From positions 1 through 8,766 of the forward strand of contig SKOM01000062.1 of assembly GCA_007120095.1 (NCBI GenBank): a DNA stretch of 8,766 bases. Reading direction: 5' to 3'. This document shows, one piece after another, positions 1-5,725 of this stretch. The position numbers were made by a program, and so were the translations under genes. Origin of the DNA: Candidatus Competibacteraceae bacterium. Lineage in GTDB: Bacteria > Pseudomonadota > Gammaproteobacteria > Competibacterales > Competibacteraceae. Below the pieces are notes generated by a model that did no database searches, had not been told where the DNA came from, and saw only the letters and a list, made by a program, of their open reading frames with translations. How positions within the stretch are numbered: position 1 is the first letter of the stretch; every line of letters starts with the position of its first letter.

Positions 1-37
1 GACATACTAACCGCATCTATCGGGTCGATATGCAACA

Positions 38-292
38 ATGCCAGAAATTTGTCGATTTTATGGAATTATCATTCGGATGTTCTTAATTGATAGAGAGCAT
101 CCACCACGACATATCCATATAAAGTATGGAGAATATATGGCGGTCATGGAACTTGAGAATTTAAATATTATTGAGGGTAGCTTACCCAAGCGATGCCGAC
201 AACTCGTCCGAGAATGGGCAGAAATTCATCAACAAGAACTTATAGAAATGGGGGATACACAAAATTTTCATCCGGTTAAACCTTTGGAATAA
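38..292 (+). CDS. DUF4160 family small protein
   Basis: An 84-residue protein that matches what I know of the DUF4160 family: it opens with MPEICRFYGIIIRMF, followed by a basic/His-rich turn (HPPRHIHIKYGEY, about residues 21-33), a short beta segment, and a helical end (REWAEIHQQELIEM, about residues 59-72). No biochemical function is established for the family. A stop codon lies in frame at 8-10, so the ATG at 38 is the first available start and the usual family N-terminus. No good Shine-Dalgarno sequence is visible. A DUF2442 gene follows after 3 bases, the usual partner of this family, suggesting co-transcription. The gene is markedly AT-rich (about 33-37% GC in counted stretches) compared with the metabolic genes to the right, which fits a mobile accessory cassette. 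A toxin-antitoxin-like role is a possibility only. Confidence 0.82.
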   Translation: MPEICRFYGIIIRMFLIDREHPPRHIHIKYGEYMAVMELENLNIIEGSLPKRCRQLVREWAEIHQQELIEMGDTQNFHPVKPLE

Positions 293-295
293 ACA

Positions 296-562
296 ATGAA
301 ACTACAGAGCTTTAAAAATTTAAATTTTGAATTTTCACTGGTTTTTTCAAATGGTGAAATGTTTGTTGTCAACCTGAAGGCACTGCTTGAGGGTTATATC
401 TCAGAAGCCGATTTAGCTTCGGCAAGGCTTGATTCTGACTGGGGATGCCTTGAGTTTCTTAACGGGACTGTTGATATTGACCCAACAATACTATACTGCT
501 ATGCCGTAAATCATGGAACTTATGTAGGACATAGCGAAGCACGCCCCGCATTAGCCGAATAA
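296..562 (+). CDS. DUF2442 family small protein
   Basis: An 88-residue protein of the DUF2442 type. The first half is a beta-rich module (FEFSLVFSNGEMFVVNLKALL, read as strands around residues 11-31). The second half carries the family's characteristic stretch ending in LNGTVDIDPTILY (about residues 55-67), where the 'D-I-D-P' turn is typical. Structures of the family exist, but I know of no proven function. It starts 3 bases after the DUF4160 stop codon and has only a weak GGAA upstream, so it is probably translated from the same transcript. The beginning is extremely AT-rich (about 23% GC over 301-360). The stop is TAA at 560-562, followed by 48 bases before the converging squalene synthase gene. 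No convincing + strand terminator is visible there. Confidence 0.8.
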   Translation: MKLQSFKNLNFEFSLVFSNGEMFVVNLKALLEGYISEADLASARLDSDWGCLEFLNGTVDIDPTILYCYAVNHGTYVGHSEARPALAE

Positions 563-610
563 AAAGCCCGGAATTATAGCCACTGCAACGGCTTACTAAG
601 AACTCGTGGT

Positions 611-1714
611 TTAACGAGGCAAACGGGTACCCAAGAGGTAGAATAGTCCTCTCAGTAAACGATCATGCCGCACCGCAATCCGGGTAGCCGCAATGGTCAT
701 GCCTACCGCACGGCGGGTAATTTTGACGTCATGAGCGCTACGAAAATCCCTATGGCGATTAATATTACGCAACGTCAGCATCGCCATACCAATCGCCCAG
801 AGGCAAAAGCGGCGGATACCCACTTCATGCGCGGGAATCAGCAAAGTGTAACGTAAGGCGCTGTGTAAATGACCATGCGCCATGCCAATGAGCTGTTCTA
901 AGCCCTGACTGAACGCAGCAGGGTGGTGTGCTGGATCCATATCAGCTAATACCAAACCGTGGGCAGCAAATACATCACGCGGCAACCAACAAACGCCACG
1001 CGCCCGATCATCCCAAGTATCTTTAAGAATATTGGTCATTTGCAAGCCCTGACCAAATTCAACTGCCAATGGCATGAGTACAGCCCGCTGGCGGGCAATC
1101 GCGGACGAATAATCACAGAATAAGCGGGTCAACATCTCACCGACCACGCCGGCCACATGGTAGCAATAGCGATCCAGATGGGCGCAATCATTCAATCCGG
1201 CCACGCTACCTGCAGCTTGGAACTCCATCATGCCCTCGGCCATCACCTCGACACAATGACTGAGTGCAGCGCGCTGCTCAGCATTAAAACGATGGGTCAT
1301 GGCAATGACTTGCGGCGTCTGCCGGATCAGCTCATGCTCAGCAGCCAGGGTATGAGCCGAGAGCTGCGTCGCCAGACCCTCAGCAAACGGCTGTACCGCC
1401 GCCTGCCCTTGCAGCGCAGCGACAAATTGCCGGCAGAAATACTGCTTATCGGCTGCACTCAGGGTCGGCTCGTCTTCGATGGTATCGACAATTCGACACA
1501 GTAAATAAGCATTACCCACCACGAGACCAAGTGGCTCAGGGAGTTGGGGGATTGTCAGGGCAAACGTGCGTGACACGCCCTGTAACAACTCATCTTGCAG
1601 CAACTGACCAGCAGTCGATACGCTGGTATCGGCTGTTACAGAAACAGAGGACTGAGTAGGTAAAGTCACAGTTCGGTTTAGCGCTGCAAAGCTATACGGT
1701 GAGTAACCTATCAT
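611..1714 (-). CDS. Squalene synthase (squalene/phytoene synthase family)
   Basis: Predicted trans-isoprenyl diphosphate synthase that condenses two farnesyl diphosphates through presqualene diphosphate to squalene, the precursor of hopanoids or sterols. Visible family marks, numbered from the ATG at 1714, are GVSRTFALTIPQLP (46-59), the first aspartate-rich motif DTIED (77-81), YCYHVAGVVGEM (183-194), and QMTNILKDTWDD (225-236) with the second Mg-binding aspartates. The DTIED/DTWDD pair and the 'NILKD..DD..G..WLP' run resemble eukaryotic-type squalene synthases more than HpnC/HpnD. Phytoene synthase activity cannot be excluded by eye. The length (367 aa) is normal or slightly long at the N-terminus. 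The start is doubtful: the ATG immediately follows the U-tract of the cold-shock gene's terminator and has no Shine-Dalgarno. In-frame GTG (1667-1669) or TTG (1601-1603) codons are alternatives, and the conserved domain begins near residue 38. No HpnC/D/E or cyclase gene lies in the window. Confidence 0.85.
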   Translation of the reverse strand: MIGYSPYSFAALNRTVTLPTQSSVSVTADTSVSTAGQLLQDELLQGVSRTFALTIPQLPEPLGLVVGNAYLLCRIVDTIEDEPTLSAADKQYFCRQFVAALQGQAAVQPFAEGLATQLSAHTLAAEHELIRQTPQVIAMTHRFNAEQRAALSHCVEVMAEGMMEFQAAGSVAGLNDCAHLDRYCYHVAGVVGEMLTRLFCDYSSAIARQRAVLMPLAVEFGQGLQMTNILKDTWDDRARGVCWLPRDVFAAHGLVLADMDPAHHPAAFSQGLEQLIGMAHGHLHSALRYTLLIPAHEVGIRRFCLWAIGMAMLTLRNINRHRDFRSAHDVKITRRAVGMTIAATRIAVRHDRLLRGLFYLLGTRLPR

Positions 1715-1743
1715 AAAAAAGCCCCGCCGAAGCGGGGCTTTTT
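1715..1743 (-). terminator. Rho-independent terminator of the cold-shock gene
   Basis: On the - strand a perfect 7-bp GC-rich stem, GCCCCGC/GCGGGGC, closes a TTCG tetraloop flanked by C and G, the very stable UUCG type. It is followed by six T residues. It lies 15 bases after the cold-shock stop codon, so it very probably ends that transcript. Five A residues precede the stem, so the element is nearly symmetric and could also stop + strand transcription. The last T is directly followed by the ATG assigned to the squalene synthase gene. Confidence 0.93.
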
Positions 1744-1758
1744 AGAACTGCAGGCATT

Positions 1759-1965
1759 TTACAGCGTGCGAATTTGGGTCGCCTGCATACCTTTCGGACT
1801 GCGGGTCGCTATAAACTCGACTTTCTGACCTTCTTTCAGGGTCTTAAAACCACCGCCCTGAATTTCCTTGAAATGTGCGAATAGATCTTCGCCACCATCG
1901 GAGGGAGAGATGAAACCGAAGCCTTTAGCTTCGTTGAACCATTTTACGGTACCAGTAGTGCTCAC
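1759..1965 (-). CDS. Cold-shock domain protein (CspA family)
   Basis: A 68-residue single cold-shock domain protein, an OB-fold that binds single-stranded RNA/DNA and acts as an RNA chaperone in the cytoplasm. The family signature is clear: GTVKWFNEAKGFGFI (residues 5-19) includes RNP1 (KGFGFI), and DLFAHF (28-33) is the RNP2-like motif, with Ala where many CspA proteins have Val. The length is standard. The start is a GTG at 1963-1965. The nearest purine-rich site, AAAGG, ends 13 bases upstream, longer than usual. The 5' leader appears short (about 25 nt from the proposed promoter), unlike the long cold-sensing leader of E. coli cspA, so cold regulation by that mechanism is not evident. It is followed by a strong terminator. 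The exact paralogue name cannot be assigned. Confidence 0.95.
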   Translation of the reverse strand: MSTTGTVKWFNEAKGFGFISPSDGGEDLFAHFKEIQGGGFKTLKEGQKVEFIATRSPKGMQATQIRTL

Positions 1966-1997
1966 TTTGATGCTTTAGCCTTTGAAACTTTGTAGAG

Positions 1998-2027
1998 AAT
2001 ATAGTGCGAGACGAGTTATAATCACAA
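1998..2027 (-). promoter_or_regulatory. Candidate sigma-70 promoter of the cold-shock gene
   Basis: On the - strand, TTGTGA (2022-2027, 4 of 6 to TTGACA) is followed after 18 bases by TATATT (1998-2003, 5 of 6 to TATAAT). Transcription would start near 1991, about 25 bases before the GTG start. A second possible -10, TATAAC, lies within the spacer, so the exact start is uncertain. Confidence 0.4.
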
Positions 2028-2044
2028 CCCCGCTACCACCTTAA

Positions 2045-2068
2045 TAACCGATCGTTGCCGAGCGGTTA
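2045..2068 (-). terminator. Imperfect hairpin downstream of pyk, possible terminator
   Basis: An inverted repeat of TAACCG with CGGTTA, one A/G mismatch, then TCG with CGA around a TTGC loop gives 9 pairs in all. On the - strand it lies about 80 bases beyond the pyk stop codon and upstream of the cold-shock promoter. The following bases (TTAAGG) are a poor U-tract, so it is either a weak terminator or a structural element of the 185-base intergenic space (1966-2150). I see no other gene in that space. Confidence 0.3.
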
Positions 2069-2150
2069 GGTTAGCATTTCAGCCTCGGTCACATTAAATG
2101 CCATAGGTTGAGACGCTAGCACTCATGTTAACGCCATCATCAGTAGTCTG

Positions 2151-3566
2151 TCAATCAATCCATGCAATGCGTAGAAAATTAGTTGTCCCGGAAACGCCAA
2201 ATGGCATACCTGCCGCAATGACCAAGGGCTGACCACGGCGGGCAAAACCATTGTCTAAAGCGACCTTAGAAGCTTCTTTCACGACATGTGAAACTTTAGT
2301 GATCTCTTTACCAATTACAGAGTGCACCCCCCAGACCAAGGTCAGAAAACGTGCGGTTTGCTGGTTTGGGGTAATGCTGATCAACGGTGAATCAGGCCGT
2401 TCGCGCACAGCCCGCAGGGTGGAATAACCCGAATGGGTGTAAGTCACCGTGACGGCAATCGGCAAAATTTGCGTCACATTGCGCAACGCGACACAAATCG
2501 CATCGGCATTGGTGGCTTCCGGCACTGGGGCAGCCGCATCAATCACTTCACGATAGTGGGGATCGTGCTCCACTTGAGCAATAATATTGTCCATGAACGT
2601 GACAGCGGCAATGGGGTATTTACCCACAGCAGTTTCCGCAGACAACATCACAGCATCGGCACCGTCATAAACGGCGGTTGCGACATCGGAAGCCTCAGCG
2701 CGGGTCGGTGTCGGCGAGGTAATCATTGACTCTAACATCTGGGTGGCAACAACAACAGGCCGCCCTGCTTTACGACATACCCGTAAAATTCGCTTCTGAA
2801 TGCTCGGCACCTGCTCAGGCGGCAATTCGACACCTAGATCGCCACGAGCCACCATGATAGCGTCTGCCCGCTCGACAATCGCATCCAGGTTGTGAATTGC
2901 CGAAGGTTTTTCAAGCTTGGCCATCAACTTGATCCGTGATCCGACCCGCTCACGCAGTTCGTCAATATCACCCGGCTGTTGCACGAACGACAGGGCGATC
3001 CAGTCCACCCCCTGCTGCAATCCAACCTCCAGATCCGCATGATCTTTAGCGGTAAGCGGCGACGTTTGAATAATCACACCTGGCACATTGACGCCTTTAT
3101 AGTCTGATAAGTAACCGCCGACGATCACTTCGGTATCGGCAAAATCCGGGGCTGAGCGAATCACCTTTAAGTGGATATTACCGTCATTAAGCAGTAAATC
3201 GGCACCAATCTCAAGCGCATCCAAGATTTCCGGATGGGGTAACTGCACTCGCGAGGCACTTCCCGGCTCGGTACTAAGATCCAAACGGAAACGGTCTCCC
3301 GGAATCAACGGTATCGGGCCGGAGGCGAATGAACCGATACGAAATTTCGGTCCTTGCAAGTCAAGCAGAATACCAATAGGTCGTTGAATCTGTTGCTCTA
3401 ATTCGCGGATAACAGCAATATTCTGAGTGTGATGAGCATGGCTGCCGTGACTTAGATTAAGCCGGAACACATCGGCACCCGCTTTGAAAAGGGCATGAAC
3501 CATATCGGGATCGGCACTGGCCGGCCCCAGCGTGGCGATAATTTTTGCATTACGGTGGCGACGCAT
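2151..3566 (-). CDS. pyk: Pyruvate kinase
   Basis: Cytoplasmic glycolytic enzyme converting phosphoenolpyruvate and ADP to pyruvate and ATP. It is a full-length 471-residue protein with the expected order of motifs: KIIATLGPAS (8-17), RLNLSHG (35-41, K+/phosphate site), LLDLQGPKFR (67-76), KLMAKLEKP (213-221, with catalytic Lys217 and metal-ligand Glu219), MVARGDLGVELP (238-249), TQMLES (275-280), then the C-terminal regulatory domain ending with GTTNFLRI. A GTG at 3567-3569 is also in frame, but AGAGGG lies 5 bases before the ATG at 3566 and only 2 before the GTG, so the ATG is chosen. From memory of the family, the N-terminal and B-domain wording is closer to alphaproteobacterial enzymes than to E. 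coli PykA or PykF. It is divergent from glgC. A terminator-like hairpin lies in its leader. Confidence 0.97.
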   Translation of the reverse strand: MRRHRNAKIIATLGPASADPDMVHALFKAGADVFRLNLSHGSHAHHTQNIAVIRELEQQIQRPIGILLDLQGPKFRIGSFASGPIPLIPGDRFRLDLSTEPGSASRVQLPHPEILDALEIGADLLLNDGNIHLKVIRSAPDFADTEVIVGGYLSDYKGVNVPGVIIQTSPLTAKDHADLEVGLQQGVDWIALSFVQQPGDIDELRERVGSRIKLMAKLEKPSAIHNLDAIVERADAIMVARGDLGVELPPEQVPSIQKRILRVCRKAGRPVVVATQMLESMITSPTPTRAEASDVATAVYDGADAVMLSAETAVGKYPIAAVTFMDNIIAQVEHDPHYREVIDAAAPVPEATNADAICVALRNVTQILPIAVTVTYTHSGYSTLRAVRERPDSPLISITPNQQTARFLTLVWGVHSVIGKEITKVSHVVKEASKVALDNGFARRGQPLVIAAGMPFGVSGTTNFLRIAWID

Positions 3567-3571
3567 CACAA

Positions 3572-3577
3572 CCCTCT
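3572..3577 (-). promoter_or_regulatory. Ribosome binding site deciding the pyk start
   Basis: AGAGGG on the - strand lies 5 bases before the ATG at 3566 and only 2 bases before the overlapping GTG at 3569. The spacing favours the ATG as the initiation codon. Confidence 0.75.
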
Positions 3578-3595
3578 TTTATAACTCACAGTATT

Positions 3596-3614
3596 AAAAA
3601 GGCATGGGAATGCC
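3596..3614 (-). terminator. Terminator-like hairpin in the pyk leader
   Basis: On the - strand GGCAT-TCCC-ATGCC forms a 5-bp stem with a 4-base loop, followed at once by five T residues. It lies 30 bases upstream of the pyk ATG, downstream of the best candidate -10 element (3642-3647). If that -10 is real, the hairpin is in the untranslated leader and could act as an attenuator. The stem is short, so its strength is doubtful. It could also stop stray transcription coming from the glgC side. Confidence 0.35.
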
Positions 3615-3641
3615 GCTGACCGCGTATGCGGGCAGGACAGT

Positions 3642-3647
3642 AGTATA
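3642..3647 (-). promoter_or_regulatory. Candidate -10 element for pyk
   Basis: TATACT on the - strand (5 of 6 to TATAAT) would start transcription near 3635, giving a leader of about 69 nt. No good -35 element is found at 16-18 bases, so an activator or another start is possible. Weak call. Confidence 0.3.
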
Positions 3648-3689
3648 AACACATTCGGCTGTAGGGCACGGCAAAACACTGTAAATTCA

Positions 3690-3698
3690 TGGTAGAAT
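3690..3698 (+). promoter_or_regulatory. Candidate extended -10 promoter of glgC
   Basis: TGGTAGAAT on the + strand contains a TGn extension joined to TAGAAT (5 of 6 to TATAAT). No TTGACA-like -35 is seen at the right distance, as expected for extended -10 promoters. Transcription would begin near 3705, leaving a leader of about 24 nt that includes the TAGGAG ribosome binding site (3715-3720). Confidence 0.45.
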
Positions 3699-3728
3699 AG
3701 AGACGAGACCAAAGTAGGAGCATCCAGC

Positions 3729-5009
3729 GTGAACTCTATTGACTTTGACCCCCGCTTTGTCAGCCGTCTCACCCGCCGTACCTTGGCATTGATTCTGGCG
3801 GGCGGACGCGGATCGCGATTGCATGAACTCACTGATTGGCGTGCAAAGCCTGCGGTACAATTTGGCGGTAAGTTTCGTATTATCGACTTTCCATTGTCTA
3901 ATTGCATGAACTCCGGCATTCGCCGAATTGGTGTACTGACCCAGTATAAAGCCCATTCACTGATTCGTCACTTAGTGCAGGGATGGAGCCATTTCAATAA
4001 TAGCGCGCTCAACGAATTCGTTGATATTTTGCCGGCCAGCCAGCGAACCGGCGACGAATGGTATGCCGGAACAGCCGATGCGATCTATCAAAACCTGGAC
4101 ATCATCCGTACCCACAAGCCCGACTTCGTGCTGGTGCTTTCCGGTGATCATATTTACAAGATGGACTACGGCCCGATGCTGGCTTATCACGTCGCCAGCG
4201 GTGCCGATATGACCGTCTCCTGCATGGAAGTTCCTCTCGCTGAAGCCGCTGAGGCATTCGGCGTCATGATCGCCGATTCCGACAGCCGCGTCACGGGTTT
4301 CCAGGAAAAACCCGCTGAACCCGTACCTCTACCCGATCAGCCCGACCTGTGCCTTGCATCCATGGGCAACTATGTATTCAACACCGACTTTCTGTATGAA
4401 CAGCTCATCCGCGACCACAAAGAACCGGGTTCGGCGCACGATTTTGGCAAAAATATCATCCCCCGGATTATCGCCGAACATCGCGTTTATGCTTATCCGT
4501 TTCGCGATACAAAAACTAATAACCGGGCCTATTGGCGGGATGTCGGTACTTTAGATGCTTTCTGGGAAGCCAATATGGAGCTGGTCTCTGTGTCACCAGA
4601 ATTAAATCTGTATGACAGTGACTGGCCGATTCTTACCGATCAGGCGCAATTGCCACCCGCCAAGTTTGTTTTTGACAGTGATGAGCGCCGCGGTATGGCG
4701 GTCGACTCGATGGTCTCCGGCGGTTGCCTGATCTCCGGTGCCCGCCTCAAACATTCACTGCTGTTTTCCAATGTGACCGTCAATTCTTATTCAGTAGTCG
4801 AAGATACGGTGGTGCTGCCGGATGTCGATATTGGACGCCATTGCCGGATTAAACGCACCATTATCGACCGCGGTTGCCAAATTCCCGAAGGCATGGTGAT
4901 CGGCCATAACTTAGAAGACGATCGCCAGCGGGGTTTTCGCATCACATCTAACGGCATTGTGCTGGTTACCCCTAAAATGCTCGGTCAAACCGAGCTCGCG
5001 GCCGGTTAG
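3729..5009 (+). CDS. glgC: Glucose-1-phosphate adenylyltransferase (ADP-glucose pyrophosphorylase)
   Basis: Makes ADP-glucose from ATP and glucose 1-phosphate, the committed step of bacterial glycogen synthesis. A full-length 426-residue protein. The nucleotidyltransferase domain shows LILAGGRGSRL (21-31), RAKPAVQFGGKFRIIDFPLS (38-57), WYAGTADAIYQN (111-122), SGDHIYKMDY (138-147) with the catalytic Asp140, and FQEKP (191-195) with Lys194 at the sugar-phosphate site. SAHDFGKNIIP (235-245) and YWRDVGTLDAFWEANM (268-283) follow. The C-terminal third is a left-handed beta-helix with hexapeptide-like repeats. Lys40 in RAKP corresponds to the activator-site lysine of E. coli GlgC, so allosteric control by glycolytic intermediates is plausible by homology. 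The start is GTG at 3729, supported by TAGGAG 8 bases upstream. No glgA or glgB is in the window. The gene is divergent from pyk and ends 14 bases from the converging DUF3108 gene. Confidence 0.97.
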   Translation: MNSIDFDPRFVSRLTRRTLALILAGGRGSRLHELTDWRAKPAVQFGGKFRIIDFPLSNCMNSGIRRIGVLTQYKAHSLIRHLVQGWSHFNNSALNEFVDILPASQRTGDEWYAGTADAIYQNLDIIRTHKPDFVLVLSGDHIYKMDYGPMLAYHVASGADMTVSCMEVPLAEAAEAFGVMIADSDSRVTGFQEKPAEPVPLPDQPDLCLASMGNYVFNTDFLYEQLIRDHKEPGSAHDFGKNIIPRIIAEHRVYAYPFRDTKTNNRAYWRDVGTLDAFWEANMELVSVSPELNLYDSDWPILTDQAQLPPAKFVFDSDERRGMAVDSMVSGGCLISGARLKHSLLFSNVTVNSYSVVEDTVVLPDVDIGRHCRIKRTIIDRGCQIPEGMVIGHNLEDDRQRGFRITSNGIVLVTPKMLGQTELAAG

Positions 5010-5023
5010 ATCTTAGATCGCAT

Positions 5024-5725
5024 TCAACCGCGCCGCAAGCTACGCAGTTCCATGCGTAGCTTTTCATCGCCATCACGCTGTTGGATCACCCTGACTGGCA
5101 AGTAATCGTGGTCACTGGCAAACCAGAAGGTGACGGCACGACTGCTGCCCGGCCGCTGGCGAAACACGCGAATGGTGTTGACCATGCCCAAAGCAGTATC
5201 TAGACGCTCAACACCTTGATATTCAACCCGGTAAGTTCTGATGCGTGTATCATCAAGCAACTGATATTCTTCGAAACGGCGTTGATTTTTCAAATCCCAC
5301 ATGGCCTGAAGATAAGTACTCAAGGGATCAAGCACACGCGGTGCCAGCTGCAGATCAGCCTGCTCGCCATTATGTTCAGCATGGATTCTACCTGCTGACC
5401 AGTCAAAGCGGTATTCTGTTCGATCTTCCCGACTGCCACCAGTGCGCCGGTAACGGTAATGCAACGGCTCGACATGCTCACCGATACGCCCTTCGACCTG
5501 TTCAGTAATCTCATCGCGCAGAATCAACCGGGCCAAACCGGTAGCACGCAGTTGCGATTCCATTTGATAGAACCCCTCACCCACACTGCGCAACACAATC
5601 GTACCCTCGCCCGCCGGTACCCCCTTGGCATACACTCGGTATTGGGCCTCAAAAGGCGCTATAGGCAGTTCAGCCACAGTGACCTGAGCAATTAACAAGC
5701 TTAATACAATCGCGATTTTTCGCAT
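5024..5725 (-). CDS. Secreted DUF3108 domain protein
   Basis: A 233-residue protein with a clear Sec-type signal peptide: basic MRK, a hydrophobic core (IAIVLSLLIAQ) and a likely cleavage after TVA at about residue 18. A beta-rich mature domain starts at FEAQYRVYAKGVPAGEG (about 24-40), the usual DUF3108 opening. The end of the domain carries TFWFASDHDYLPVRVIQ. The function is unknown; export to the periplasm is inferred. It follows purN, as in other gammaproteobacteria such as Pseudomonas, although no link to purine metabolism is known. The ATG overlaps the last 25 bases of purN and has its own strong GGGGAG site 5 bases upstream (5731-5736), so independent initiation within purN is likely. 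Its 3' end contains the glgC terminator, which forces the wording of codons near residues 223-231. Confidence 0.88.
   Translation of the reverse strand: MRKIAIVLSLLIAQVTVAELPIAPFEAQYRVYAKGVPAGEGTIVLRSVGEGFYQMESQLRATGLARLILRDEITEQVEGRIGEHVEPLHYRYRRTGGSREDRTEYRFDWSAGRIHAEHNGEQADLQLAPRVLDPLSTYLQAMWDLKNQRRFEEYQLLDDTRIRTYRVEYQGVERLDTALGMVNTIRVFRQRPGSSRAVTFWFASDHDYLPVRVIQQRDGDEKLRMELRSLRRG
5037..5064 (+). terminator. glgC terminator embedded in the converging DUF3108 gene
   Basis: On the + strand AAGCTACGCA pairs perfectly with TGCGTAGCTT (10 bp, loop GTTCCA), and the T-tract runs to 5064. It starts 27 bases after the glgC stop codon. The reverse strand lacks a T-tract after the stem, so the element acts for glgC only. 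The whole hairpin lies within the coding region of the DUF3108 gene. Confidence 0.75.

Noticed and set aside
563..610. Possible terminator between the DUF2442 gene and the squalene synthase gene (AGCC/GGCT pairs and a - strand T-run near 563-570)
   Set aside because: The stems are only 4-5 bp with loops of 8 or about 21 bases, too weak to support a terminator on either strand.
1157..1504. A 115-codon open frame on the + strand opposite squalene synthase
   Set aside because: It is antisense to conserved motifs of the synthase, with no recognisable domain.
2016..2021. Perfect TATAAT on the + strand upstream of the cold-shock gene
   Set aside because: It points rightward, with no + strand gene until 3729 and no matching -35. 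It is probably incidental to the - strand promoter elements.
3566..3956. Long open frames on the - strand (117 and 89 codons) across the pyk-glgC spacer and the glgC start
   Set aside because: They overlap the well-supported glgC coding start antisense, show no family resemblance and contain Cys/Arg-rich shadow composition.
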